Below the pieces are notes generated by a model that made no database searches, was not told the origin of the DNA, and saw nothing but the letters and a program-made list of their open reading frames with translations. From contig CM072513.1 in NCBI GenBank assembly GCA_036898135.1, positions 79,256,463-79,320,462 on the forward strand: 64,000 bases of DNA. Direction: 5' to 3'. The translations under genes were made by a program, and so were the position numbers. Shown piece after piece: positions 36,201 to 47,477 of the stretch (the stretch's first letter is position 1; each line of letters starts with the position of its first letter). Source of the DNA: Oncomelania hupensis. Lineage: Eukaryota > Mollusca > Gastropoda > Littorinimorpha > Pomatiopsidae.

Positions 36201-39200
36201 ACAACAATAACTCGTTTTTTTCAATTGAAGTATTGCAATGTCAAGCAAAATGACATAAATTCGACAATTCTTTCTGTACACTGAATAATTATAAACAATT
36301 TGGCACTGTCACACCACGGCCTGCAAAATACAGCCTAAAGAAAACAAAGTACTAACTGTATTGAGGTTTTTCCAAGACCACTCTGTGCCGTTGACTTGGT
36401 TGTGCAGTTTTTCTGTCATGATGGTTTCTGTGTCCGCATAGTCCAAGTGGGTCAAGTACACTGCACACCAACAGGCAATCTCTAATAAATACATCATCCA
36501 ACATTGAAGTACATTTCACATAAACATATAACAACTGAGAGAACACTTGACACATTCAGGTCGGTGTGCTGATCTGAAAGTACAAAGTGAGAATTCTGGT
36601 AAACCACTAACCAGTCGGCATGGAAAGTAAAAAAAAAATTTTCAAAAGGCTTTCAAAACCTCTGCTTACATAATTATGCAGAGGCACTGACAAATGAAAC
36701 ACGCTTATAATACTGTCAACTATGCAGTACAGGGGCAGTGTAGAAATAACAGCCACTCACCCAGTGTCTCCCTCATGTTCTTGTACAGGTTGATGGAGTC
36801 TGTGTCCTTCATGAACTCTCGCACCACCTCTCCTTGTTCATTCTCCACAACCAGCACCTCTTCTGGCTTGGCCATGCGTGAGATCATCACATGACGCACC
36901 TGTGGGCATAATACACACTGTACCCTTAAATTGTGAAGCCCCTTATGCATTGTATTGATAGGCATTTGCATCTGTGATGATCTGGAAAGGGTTTCCTTAT
37001 ACCCATGTCTCATACATGTAACTGATATGTTTGCATTTTTAGAAATACCGCTCATATAGACTGCAGGGCAAAGGCATAATGTCAGCTTTTTACTAGACAA
37101 CAATGTTTGATACTGTATTTCTCCCACGAATCATTGTACAGTCTTATCGCAAGCATTTTTTTCAACAATATTTATTGTCACAAAGTTCTGTAAAGGCAAA
37201 CTCTATCAGACCTGTTAACCCCACAGCTTGTCAGTCAGTTTAGATCAAGATCTAAGTAATTTTGGGCATCTGGCAGTAATCAATTTACGAATCTTTTACA
37301 AACAAAATAACAAATGTTTTGTTACTGTCGAAAACAATTATAAAAATAAAAAAAGAAGAAGAAAAAAGTTTCACACAACTGCCGTGTGCACATGAAAAGT
37401 GCAAACTGCACAATTTACTAAAATTACAGTCCACACATTCTTCGCCTTTGGTTGACATCTGTTCAAGGCCCTTGTTCGTCATATACTGGTAGTACGGAAA
37501 TATGGTGTGGAGTCCTAGATTTAACAAGCATATTTAAACCAATGCGAATCGGCCATAAGTTTTGAGCTTCCCCTTATTCAGTTTTCAATGCAAGGAAAGC
37601 AACTTTCTGCAAAATGTTCATACCACACTCAGGAAAAAACAATTTTAATGACATAAAATAAAAAATGAAGGCTTTATACCTGTTTTATGAAAAAAAAACA
37701 CACCAGATGTTTCATTTTCATACTTTGTTTTTAAAAGGTGTAAGGTTGGCACAGAAAATGCAAAATAAAAAAATCCAAATCCAATAGTTTCATGAATTTT
37801 TTTGTATGTTCACAGAGTTTACAAAACAAGCAAAAGGTATGCTGATCTTAAAGAAAATAAAATTACCAAAAATGGAAGAAAAAAAATGAAGAAACTGTAA
37901 TAAAACTAACTGAATGAACTAGGTCAAAGTCCGAATAAACTAGGTCAAAAACACCAAAGTTACCAAAACTGTACAATTTGTTTCTTGCGACGTTCAGTAG
38001 GCATACATATCTTCTTCGTTTAGTTTGGCAACCCCTGATCTGAATCACTCTCTACTGAACTCGCAGAAATGACCGAGAGATCATCGGCGGTCAGTTCTGT
38101 TATCATCAAAATCAAGGCGATTTTAGGCTTACTACTAAATCTACGTCAATATCAGACACCTCTTATTTCTTCCAGTGTAAAGCCCTCAAAGTCAATGACG
38201 TCGCTTTCACAGATAATTGAACACCGTAACTTCATCCTCCATCATCTTTCTGATTAAAAAAAAAAAATCACCATGAAAAGACTATAGAGCGTAAAATAGT
38301 GTTGATTTGTCAAACAGGTAGACGGAAAACAGAAGTACTTCCGATACAAAAATTTAAGCGATGTGGTTCACTGTTGCTAGACAGTTACACCGCGGGAAAC
38401 TAGTTAGCGGGATTGAACAGGCCTTGCGAGTGGCAAAGGGTTAACAAGATTGAGGCTGTAAAGAGACATTTCACCAGGTGCATATTAGGGCTAAAGAAGC
38501 TCAGTTACGAGGATAGGTTAAAGTGCCTTCGGCTGCCAAGCATGGAATACAAAACATCTAAGAGTTGACATGATGGGGTTAAAATCCTTCACAACAAATA
38601 CGACCCACAAACCACAAGGCCCTATTATGTAGAGTTGAAGGCTCTTCAATCAGAGGTCATGAATATAAATTAACAAAAAAGACTGTTCATACTAGTCTAT
38701 ACCATCACTTTTTTTTTAATATTTTACTAACAGTGCTACTAACACATGAAACAGTCTGCCAAGGGATGTTATCACAGTAGACAAGTTCTTGTCTAACAAA
38801 GTGCACTCCACTGTGGAGATTTCCTTACCCCACCTCCCTCTGGTAGGCAAAATTCATCAGACAACTGATGCCTGAAAGCTGCCGATGTGACAATTAATAA
38901 GTGTGCTCATAAATGCATGTCTATTTAGAGGGCAAAAGGCTGATCTCCTACGATGCCATCACTACTATACTATACTTCTCTCTGTAACCATCCCTATATC
39001 TTTCAGACATTGTTTTGTTTTCTTTTTTGGAGGCTCAGCCCTCTTTAATCTCAGTTTTACTCCGCTTAAGGCAACTTTGTTTTACTTATAATTAAGGCAC
39101 TAGTGCAAGCTGACAAAGAATGGAATGGTGGTATGCGGACAAAGTCATGTTACACAGCACATACACACTGTTGTATGAGGAAAGCAGGGGAAGTAACCAT

Positions 39201-42200
39201 ATTGGTAATGCAGAAATGTTGTTAGCTACGGCCAACATCGTTGGACCGAAAGGTGTCAGTGGGACAACGAACAGAACACTAACCTTAGAAAGGACAGGGT
39301 TGTACAGCTGTCTGCGTACAGGCATCTCCTGGATGGGCTTGGTGCCGATGATGAGGGGCGACGAGCTAGAGAATGGGGATTCACGATACAACTCCGACGC
39401 CAGAGCGCTCCAATATTCAAGGCAAATCTTGAATATCTCCACCTCATCCACTTCAGAGATCAGGATCAGGTAGTGCAGTGCCTGAAATAAAGATTAGTCA
39501 CGCTCAATGAATAAACCAAGGGCACATCAACAGTAATTCAACAAACAAGAGGAAGATAAAAAAAAAAACTACTTCAGCCTGTGATTGTACTTTACTGTAC
39601 TGCACTACTTGGATACAGAAACCAACAACCAAACACAATCTCCAGCCCTACATTATACCCCCCTAAGGTGCTTTCAGCATTCAAGTCTATCTGTATCATA
39701 CTGCAGACATGCCTACCTCTAAATGTGAGTTTTAGGAACGAAACATTTTATCTACGGAACAGGCCACGATTTTATGGAACACTAATACATAAGAAAAGTA
39801 CTTTTACACTATGTACATGCTGAAACGCCTTCTTCAATTACTGTTGTTTCTGAAGGGGCCTATAGTGGGCACTCTTCAGATCTCTGTAATCCTGTAATTG
39901 CGCACTGAGCACCCAACAATGGATGGAGATCATCATCCTCTTCTTTCCAGCTCCCTTGAACGACATCTCCTGGCCTGACTTGGTAATGAGTAGAGTTTCA
40001 CATGCAGTGTAAAAACAAAGATTTTCTCTTCGTTGCCCACCACAAGGTGTGGAAACTTTTCTGGGTAGTCCTTTTGAATTCTTCACTTTTGGAGCTGTTC
40101 GTTCTTTGTCGTTGTCCTCTTCTTCCATAGACACATACCGTTTGGTAGCTGCCAGTTTCGCCACTAGTAGGCCTGCTCTGGAAGTTTCCAGAAGTCACCC
40201 TCCGCATTCTGAATAAGAAAGAGCATGTGCGCTAACTTGGATTCACTTCAACAGAGGTAGGTAACCACACTTCGGCAAACCAGGAGAGAACGGTGCTGTC
40301 TGTGCTCTGGCTGACACGCAAAATCAGCGACTTTCGTTTCTATGTTTGGAGGGAAATTTACTGACTGGAACAGGCAAAATAGAATCCATATTTCTGGAAC
40401 ATTCTGTTTATTTTACTGATTTTCCGTACTAAATATGGTTGTACCGTAACGGTAGGCATGTCTGCAAATATAACATGACTTCACGGTGACTTACTGTCAT
40501 AAGAAGAGGATGCAGCTCTTGTTTCTTCTCTACCAGCTGAGCGTGTTCCTTCAGGTAGGTACACAGGAACAGACTTAGGTTCTGAATAAAATTCTGCTCG
40601 TCATCAGACCCTCTGGCATAGGCCTCACGAATGTTTGTCTCCACTGACAGCATCTGTGAAACAGAAAATCAGTGTCAGTGTGAAGTTTACTATGCACCAC
40701 TGAAACCAGCAAGTCAATGCATGAATTGCAAAACCGCTTCGTTTCCCTTGGAAACTCCACCCACAATTATAAAAAGACAAAAGCACAAAAAAAAAGAGGT
40801 CACAGAGATCAATCTAATCGCAACATTTTGCCTATAATGGGCAATCTTCTTTTTTTTTTTTTTCTCCTTTTAGTACTAAATACAAAAACTTTCACGCCAG
40901 TCAACACAATTTTGTTTATGAACAACGGAGGTCAAAGTGAAAATGCTAGTGCTACCCCTGGGCCAGACAGAAAGAGAATCGTGTTGAAAATTATGTGTTC
41001 TTACGTAGCCCACTTCCCAGCTGAAAGAGCTGCACAGGCACAAACACCATCATGCTGCACACCAAGTACAGCTGCACAGGGAGCTTTGGCACATCATGCA
41101 CACCAAGTACAGCATGGCCAAGGCTCAAGGGTCAAACCCCAAACCTGCACCTGCACCAAGTTTGCACAACGTATAATGCTTCACACCACTGTGCCACACA
41201 GAAAGAGAGACAAAGACTGGAGGAAGAGCAACTTACAGTTTTGAGCTGACTCATCGTCAGTGTGAAGAGCTGCAGGAACTGTTCATCATAGATCTGCGAT
41301 GCCTGTACACCAGCTGCAGCAAACAGATACAATGTCATGCACAAAACACACTAAGCTCAACGCAATACACTGTGGATTACAAAACTGCTGTGCACCACAC
41401 ATCATTTCAGGATTTCCTGTACTTTGAAACAAAGTAGCCAGAGGGGCAGACAACGTCAGACAAACAGAACAATAAGAGAAAAGAAAAAAACGACAGGCAG
41501 ACACAGAGAGAGTAAAAAAAACAACAACACAAAAAGAAGAGATAATAACAAACTTACCAATTTCTGTCAAACACTTCATGGTGACGTTACGAAACATGGG
41601 TTACAATCAGGAAACTGCAAAAGACAATTAATTAAAGAACAAATAAACAGAACAATGGAAGGCAAGAAAAAAACACAGACCGACAGAACAATAAGAGAAA
41701 AAAAAAAAACGACAGGCAAGACACAGAGAGAGTAAAAAAAAAAAATTTTAAACTCCAAATTTTAAACCCCCCTTAAAACTTTCGACACTACACTCTTCCC
41801 TCCCACCGACCACCAGAAACCCCCCCCCTGTGATGGCAAAGGACCAAAAAACCAAATCACACCTCATTATAGGAAATCAACATAACCAACCAAATAGACA
41901 ATGTGCATTTCCAATGGTTTTAACCTTTAGCATGTTACCGTCACTATATATCGCAAAGTCCCCTCTCTCATCATTCACTGCTGGCGATATAACTCGTTAT
42001 TGGAAACCTACTATAAACTCTGCTTTCGCAACCATGGTTACACACAAACGGGCATCCTCACTACTTCACTTCCTGTTTGCAAAGGGTGGCCAAACTTTCA
42101 GTGTATGTATCAGAATTTGTGACTTACTTTCGGAGAAGTTTGCGATCGGATTTTGTAAAATGGTGGAGGAGGATGTTATCTGTCATTGGGATCTATCATG

Positions 42201-45200
42201 TGACATTTAAAATACCAGTTCTTTACTCACATACTTTTATATTTAGAAAATTGAAGTAGAGAGAAAAGTCCTACTTTGTAAATGAGAGTGGTGATGAGTT
42301 TGGTCTCAAAGATGTAGCCTAGCGGGATCCAGTTGAGAAAGCGCAGCAGTGTCTCCAATGTGGCACCCACCAAGGGTGCATTCTGGGAGTTGTCCATGAC
42401 AAACTGACAGAGCTGGAAGATCTGGGAGAACTCACTGCACATGGTGTCCTTCAAGTGCTTGGCCTTGGCCTGAGTCATCTGGCCGCTTGAGAAGTCAAAG
42501 ACCTCTTCACTGAAACGCACAATTACAAATTCCATGTGAAACAATTTGATGATCATGAATAAGAGACATGGGTATAAAAGTCTGGACTCAATACAACCAA
42601 ATGTCCGCCAACAAAACTGATGCTTATCCGAGGCCCACAGAATGGCCATGTACATTCATTTTAAAACAAGTGCGTTGCATGTGTGAGGTCATGCAAACCT
42701 TAACATTCACAAAATAACAGGAAGAGTTCAAAAGTGTAAAAATGTTCAGTACCTGAGCAGCTTGAGGATGATCATGTTGTTCTGACAAAGAGACTCATTG
42801 GTCTTGCTGGCACCCACAATGTCACTGATGAATGTCGGCCAGTTCCTCGGCCACTCGTACTTCAAAATCTGGACAAACACACAATAAAGAACAAAATAAA
42901 CAAACGCGAAAAACTATATTTTTCATGAACATAAAAAACGCTCAGGCTTATAATTTACTCACCATGACGAAAATGATTGGGAAGTTTAGTTTGTACATCA
43001 TGTTCAACTATGCTGTTAAACTCCATAAGTGGTCTTGTGCAAGTAACTTGGATTGTTTTCAACCCTTATTACAAAATGAACCAATAGCTCAGTGCTCTAA
43101 TATTATTCAGACTTTTAATCCTGGGTAATTTGGCCCAATTAGATGGAATGCAAGCAAGTTACAAAACAGTACACAGTGTGAAAGCATGGATTAAAATTGG
43201 ATAAAAGTCTGACCTGTACTAAAATCATGTTGAGTTTCCCCACGTAAACTTTTTCCTTCTCCAGCAGGATAGCGTCTGATGATGTCTTAATGATCAGGCC
43301 TACAATGTATTTCTTTATACCTGAAACACCAACACAACTTCTAATTAATGTGGGTTGAGAACAGAAACGTTCTTCAATGATATGCAGCAAAGCTTTTCCT
43401 TCATACAATAAGCAGCAAACAGATCTAAGTATCACTGCAGAGCAAGAAGCTTATAGTTATAATCAATGAAGTTTTAACTTTTTTTTTTGGAGGGAGAGGG
43501 GGGAGGGGGAAGGAAAGGGGGATGAACCAAGTCTAATTCAAGATACTTTCGAATCAAATTCAGTTGTGTTGTGTTAGTTCCACTTGATAAATGAGAGCAA
43601 CCTGTGTGTAGTGCTGGAGGGAAATTCCGTCAAATACCTCATGCCTCAATGAAATGCTAAATTATTCACTATGCACCATTTGTCCTTTGTAGATCTTCAC
43701 AGATTTCTTCACTTCGGTCAGTCGGCCGCAGTTGTCACCAGGCATGGCATGCCCCCGAGCCTTCCATGTTTTTTTAAATCATCTGTCCACTCTTTCTGTC
43801 ATCCTGCTTCCGCTGTTCCTTGCCGAACGGCTTTTGCAAGGGTGTCGTGCCTCATCACGTGGCCAAACCATGCCAGCTTTCTCCTCATCACAATGGCAAT
43901 GAGTGGATCGTGAGGACCCCAAAGTGAAATGATCAGGTGCTTGATGCGATCATTGGCCTTGCGTTCGTGCCAAGCAATTTGCAGCAATCTGCATCCAGCC
44001 ATCGGTGGATGCATATTTATGTAAGCATATTTGCAGATGTGAGCAAGTTTAGACACTTCTACCCTACGCGTTGGTTCTGAAAATACTGCTGACTGACCTT
44101 CACACTGCGTCCTAGGTAAGACTTTCCAGCGTGTCTTGATGACATTCTCCAAGATCTGCAGTGCGTAGTATTTGGTTTGCTGGTTGGCAGAGAACTAGGA
44201 TGGTGTCCACACGTGTCCATGCATGGATGTTTTCAGCCGTGTCGATCCTGAGCAACTCTTTGCTGACACTCATTTTTGAGTTCTTCATTGTGTGAGAATG
44301 TCATGCAAAAAATACAAAGAAAGAATGCTAAGATAAGCCATAATGCTTTCAAACTCTTTGACTCTTTCCAAATCTTGTCTACCCTCTTTCATCTTCTACT
44401 TTAAAAAAAAATGTATGCACAGGTTTAGTAGGTAGTCAAAAGCCATTTTTAAAAAATGATTTCCTCATCACAAAACTGACATAGATTTAAAGAGCTTTTC
44501 ATTCTGAACACAGTGGTATATTTTTTTTCCCCATAGGACAAATAGGTAAAAAGTTATTAATGTTTGAAAATGCCGAATGTTGGTGTTTTTTTGGCAACGT
44601 TTTGGAATTGAAGAAATTGACAACTTTGGAGTCTCAAAGTGAAGCCAATATTGATACCAGGAAGCTGATTTTTGACAGGTAACCCCTTCATATGTTATAC
44701 TCCAAGCCCAATTTTCTTCAGGCCTCTCCCATGTAATGTTCAGCCGTTTTGGTGCTTCAAAGTTGGGAAATCATCAAATTCGCAGTGCGCGCGCCGGCAA
44801 ATTATAGCCTACTGGTGTGCTACTACGCTCAGCACGCGTGTCGCTTAACAGGCCTACGAGTACGCAATGACCGCAAGAATTCCCGAACACCGTTTGGGTA
44901 GGCTTTTCTACGGCAAAGCGCTCCGCGATACAGTAATGCACAAATTAATAAATACCCTAGTTTTATAAAGGAAAGTCTGCTCTTTATTTCTTGCTAAGTT
45001 TTAAACTTCTAGTTAAAATCAACTTACATCAAAACCGCTTTATCCACTTTGTTCGGCTCGTAACAAAACTTTTACATACGAGAGCCCCACAATACCTATA
45101 TGTAAATGAAGCTAAGTATCAGAACTTCTCATTGGTTCTTATTTTTAGGCCATCCAATGAAGTATCGCAAAGCACTTAGACTTTGAAACGAGCCCCTCTC

Positions 45201-45803
45201 AGCAAACGACGCTGACAACTTTTTCCGCACCGCCATTCAGCGCTCGGATAGGGGCGTATTCAAAAGCTGTTTTCTCGGAATCTTTCGCATAAACATGCAT
45301 TAAAAACAACACAGATGTAAAGATAAAGCTTTCAATTTTTATTTGAATACAGCCACTGTTCGTTTTGATGCAGTTTTACATTAATAATAAGTGTTGAAAG
45401 TGAAGTGAAAACTGAGTCAAAACTGCCGACCGGACAAGAGCTAATGAAGGGCTTGGAGTACCTAGGTTTAGTCTTATTTGCACAAAAAAATGAAATGATC
45501 CAATTTAGTATTTATTTGCTTTGACAGATTTTTTTGAGTTGATGCTTTACACGACTAATTTGTATGACTGCAGCATGTGTGCGTGAGTTGTGGGTGCTAA
45601 CTGTGAATTAAATGTCTGAGATGCATGTTATGAACTTACTACCCCAGAAAAAATTATCTCTTATTGCTTCTAGCACAATCCAAGGTACCCACCTGCTCTC
45701 CTTCAGCCGTGTACATGGAAGTGACAACATTGTCCAGCAGTTGAATGTCCAGTTTTTGACTGAAGTCCAACAACTTGCCTGCTTGTTCTGCTAACACTGC
45801 CAT
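27218..45803 (-). CDS. XPO1: Exportin-1 (CRM1) nuclear export receptor, with frame-breaking indels in three exons
   Basis: Coding exons 1-21: 45693-45803, 44098-44262, 43214-43320, 42753-42868, 42275-42509, 41558-41614, 41237-41313, 40495-40653, 39284-39481, 36761-36899, 36357-36460, 35904-35981, 35591-35747, 35077-35240, 34549-34788, 33939-34247, 33480-33627, 29714-29942, 28078-28240, 27505-27601, 27218-27364. Eighteen exons are intact and join in phase. Exons 2, 6 and 18 hold small indels (listed separately), so the genomic reading frame is broken as given; with expected lengths the protein is 1068 residues (human 1071). Motifs include [38 protein letters not shown] and the C-terminal [10 protein letters not shown]. 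Function (family): HEAT-repeat karyopherin that carries leucine-rich NES cargo with RanGTP out of the nucleus. The cysteine equivalent to human Cys528 (leptomycin B target) is kept in exon 13 (DLLGLCEQ). The ATG at 45803 opens the conserved N-terminus. Confidence 0.96.
28380..29561. mobile_element. piggyBac-derived foldback element in XPO1 intron 18
   Basis: Two inverted arms (about 28380-28858 and 29075-29561) of roughly 480 bp face each other around a spacer of about 215 bp. Both outer ends read CCCTTTAACA(C/T)G and are flanked by TTAA (28376-28379, 29562-29565). Both arms encode remnants of the same acidic N-terminus ([19 protein letters not shown]), with a piggyBac-like PFEGF motif in the right arm. 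It fills about 80% of the 1473-bp intron. Confidence 0.85.
29714..29942 (-). pseudogene. XPO1: XPO1 coding exon 18 with a 1-nt insertion and premature stop
   Basis: The first half reads [17 protein letters not shown] through TGLDIL, then TAA. One surplus A near 29835 explains it: without it the frame continues [20 protein letters not shown] to HTAG and joins exon 19 in phase (GLTTQ). Splice sites are good. Confidence 0.8.
30009..30581 (-). mobile_element. TATA-bearing retroposon, copy B, in XPO1 intron 17
   Basis: Reverse-oriented near-copy of 1585-2150. Target duplication ATCCAAGCTACTGT is perfect on both sides (29995-30008, 30582-30595). The (TGTAA)-type tail is at the low-coordinate end, about 66 bp from the exon 18 acceptor. 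Confidence 0.85.
30682..31733 (+). mobile_element. piggyBac-like element, truncated inside
   Basis: Termini CTCTTAACC(C/T)CCG on both ends, flanked by TTAA (30678-30681, 31734-31737). 1052 bp. Carries the transposase N-terminus only. Confidence 0.8.
30939..31532 (+). CDS. piggyBac transposase N-terminal fragment
   Basis: 197 codons. Residues 1-30 are [23 protein letters not shown], then a strongly acidic, Ser-rich region ([36 protein letters not shown]), as in piggyBac transposase N-termini, then a basic RGRGRGK patch and [10 protein letters not shown]. After about residue 145 it turns into a hydrophobic non-conserved tail, so the DDE domain is absent. It runs antisense to XPO1. Likely a non-autonomous derivative. 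Confidence 0.65.
   Translation: MASGERRPLRYTAEKATQLVLQGMEESDEDGNENDELGSDFDVTDTSSDNTIDSETDVDEPGPSSGRSKRKRVAGIGVRGRGRGKSSIRPTDSSDNSQTAALETSSRDDSWREVGGVADSKTNTNFRFVPRKLHHRMWSDYFFVVHIFVTGILVDTFYSLYFLLNGLPGLLDGGELIACLYIFYFLHFLLCILLGNI
31928..31951. repeat. Homopolymer of 24 G
   Basis: Uninterrupted G run in XPO1 intron 17. Length is probably not exact in the assembly. Confidence 0.9.
31999..32800 (+). mobile_element. hAT-like non-autonomous element
   Basis: Inverted termini CAGG(A/G)GTGAGATTTA, 802 bp, flanked by CTACG / CTATG. Plus-strand remnants from 32308 ([14 protein letters not shown], then [13 protein letters not shown]) resemble the TTF/BED-like N-terminal finger of hAT transposases. Confidence 0.65.
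32819..33467 (-). mobile_element. hAT-like element next to the XPO1 exon 17 donor
   Basis: Termini CA(T/G)GCATGCCTA(T/C)CC, 649 bp, with 6-bp duplication TTAAGG (32813-32818, 33468-33473). Sub-terminal TTCCGTATT/AATACGGAA repeats. Minus-strand basic ORF 32905-33138. Confidence 0.7.
38100..38440 (-). mobile_element. piggyBac-like end fragment in XPO1 intron 9
   Basis: The end CCCTTTGCCACTCGCAAG abuts TTAA (38441-38444). On the minus strand near 38210 a frame reads [16 protein letters not shown], containing the piggyBac-like FEGF motif. The opposite end was not found. Confidence 0.5.
38445..38910 (+). mobile_element. CR1-type LINE C-terminal fragment
   Basis: Shifted frames give [36 protein letters not shown] and [13 protein letters not shown], the usual C-terminal order of CR1-like RT proteins. 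Heavily mutated. Confidence 0.65.
39704..40464 (-). mobile_element. hAT-like element in XPO1 intron 8
   Basis: 14-bp identical inverted termini CAGACATGCCTACC, 761 bp. Occupies most of the 1013-bp intron and ends 30 bp from the exon 8 donor. Minus-strand ORF 39838-40164 is basic at its start ([20 protein letters not shown]) and was not recognised. No clear target duplication. Confidence 0.7.
41456..41744 (+). repeat. Direct repeats of about 65 bp on both sides of XPO1 exon 6
   Basis: AACAATAAGAGAAAA-type units ending in GACACAGAGAGAGTAAAA occur at 41456-41523 and 41680-41744, 224 bp apart. Confidence 0.7.
41558..41614 (-). pseudogene. XPO1: XPO1 coding exon 6, 2 nt too long and out of frame
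   Basis: The exon is 57 nt where 55 are expected. Its 3' part reads [13 protein letters not shown] in frame with the next exon, but the first 20 nt need two single-base removals (an extra T in the opening T run and an extra A before CCC) to read FLIVP. Direct repeats of about 65 bp, A-rich, lie on both sides (41456-41523 and 41680-41744). Confidence 0.75.
43670..44085 (-). mobile_element. LINE C-terminal fragment beside XPO1 exon 2
   Basis: The minus strand reads [37 protein letters not shown] and RQGTAEAG, the C-terminal part of an RTE-like RT, different from the GGATA family. It starts within 15-20 bp of the exon 2 donor. Confidence 0.7.
44098..44262 (-). pseudogene. XPO1: XPO1 coding exon 2, shortened by 10 nt and out of frame
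   Basis: Acceptor, donor and phase match the expected XPO1 exon, but it is 165 nt where the conserved protein needs 175. The reading frame is recovered in pieces: [20 protein letters not shown], then [10 protein letters not shown] through RTQCE. Placing the gaps by the conserved protein needs five losses of 2 nt, at about 44248, 44246, 44232, 44226 and 44191. Three fit loss of a GA/AG step and one a CT/TC step on the minus strand; the most 5' loss fits GA only if that codon was ATC rather than GTC. It is marked pseudogene only for the broken frame; the rest of the gene argues for a functional locus. Confidence 0.8.
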
Positions 45804-45863
45804 TTTCGTTTGCGCATTCAACTTGATTTTCCTTTCTTATCCCTAACAAAATCGTCACACAAT
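45804..45863 (-). other. XPO1 5' UTR part of the first coding exon
   Basis: On the minus strand a pyrimidine/TG-rich tract ends in CAG just before 45863, giving a good acceptor 60 nt upstream of the start codon. The XPO1 start exon therefore appears to be preceded by a spliced leader exon. Confidence 0.6.
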
Positions 45864-46739
45864 CTGAAACACAGAAATACACAAATGCTAAATGAATGGA
45901 ACGTTCCTGTATATCTTTTTCTTCCCTAAAACAGCTACAGTCTGACAAAGAGAGTGCATGTCATCAAAAATAGCTACAGTCTGACAAAGAAAGTGTACGT
46001 CATGAACAGTAGCTACAATCTGACAAAGAAAGTGCCTGTCATGAACAGAAAACTTGGAGATACTCTGCAATAAAATATCCATGTGTATCATTATGAGGAC
46101 AACAAATAAAGGCATAGTTGTAAATAAATAAAAATAAAACCGAGGCAATTTAAAGTTATCAGTATCATGCATGGTTAGTTTCCTTCATTTGGGTGTAAAC
46201 TCTTCAGTGCCTCAGACTGAATGCTTTTGAAGATTGCCTATAGAAGGTATAAAACTGCAGTTCAGCTCAGTTAAAATCTCACTGCTAAATGTGTTTATCA
46301 CCAGGTTTAGTTGGGTTACTTGGTAGGTACCCCAAATAAATGAAAAATTGCATGGGTGTTTCTCTGCCAATTGTGATGTGGTACAACAAAAGAGACAAGT
46401 TTAGAGCTCAAGAGTTTGGATGCTGGAAAGTTCTTGTCCCCACATCATGTGGAGGAATCTCGTGTCACTTTCTCAGTGAGAGCACAGCTGCTACTATATG
46501 TGTATATATTTGCGGTCCTAAAGGAGAACATGGCCAGCGCATGCATCTCTGAAACAGCTTCATTATCGCGACACTGGCAGCCAGAAGAAATTATCAGCCC
46601 AAAAGATTGAAATAAAATTTGTATAGAAACGAGGTATAAACATATACCAGTATCATATTGTGCTACGATACAAAGTTCCTCATTACTAAATCATGATGCA
46701 GAGCAGTACAAACACATTTGAGAAACCGACGCGTATATT

Positions 46740-47477
46740 CAGGCATGCTACTCTGAAAATGTAGTTTTCCCGGAAAATTTTGCAAGGATTAGCAGAGCCC
46801 CGAGAGCGAGCCTGAAAAGCAGGCGAGCCCTCTAGGGGAGTCCGGGGGCATGCTCCCCTGGAAAAATTTTTTAAAAAATGTGAGCACTTTTTGAGAGACG
46901 AAAAAATCAATCAACAAAGACGATAAAAACCAACACATTTTAGTTTAAACTATAGGCCTACATGTCTGTTAACATTATTTTATTATAGTCCGTCATTTAG
47001 TTTAGTTTTTGAGACCTTTGTCCCAGTCTCCTACCGTGTTTCTTATCACAATTGCGGTTCGAAACATTTTGATGCTACGCTACTATTAGTAGTATTTATC
47101 ATTACAAAAACGCTTCCATACATTATCAAACTTAAACAGAATCGTGCACAAAACGTGGTGAAGACGGTCAAAAATCAAACGGAAACAACTGGCCGCCTAC
47201 GCTAAAACACAGAGCGAATCACGTAAGAGAGAAGCAATCTGATTGGTGAGATAAATTTAGCTAGCCAATCACAACGCCGCTTTGATATGATCGTTAAAAT
47301 TGACTGTCATGGCGGTCTAGCAGACGAATCCCGCTGATATCGCCTGGCCTACCGTGCTAAGAACGCTTGTAATTCTTTCTTTTCGACACAGAAATTTTTC
47401 AATCATCCGGAAAGCCACCGGGGCCCAAATATCGATCTCCCGGAATTCCGGGAATTCCCGGAAATGTAGCATGCCTG
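46740..47477. mobile_element. hAT-like element upstream of XPO1
   Basis: Inverted termini CAGGCATGCTAC, 738 bp, ATATT on both flanks. Contains the GGGGGCATGCTCCCC motif and palindromic CCCGGAATTCCGGG near the right end. It lies between the XPO1 start codon and the candidate 5' exon. Confidence 0.65.

Noticed and set aside
37215..38444. A complete piggyBac element between two TTAA sites
   Set aside because: The sequence after TTAA at 37215 does not match the terminus at 38440; only one end is supported.
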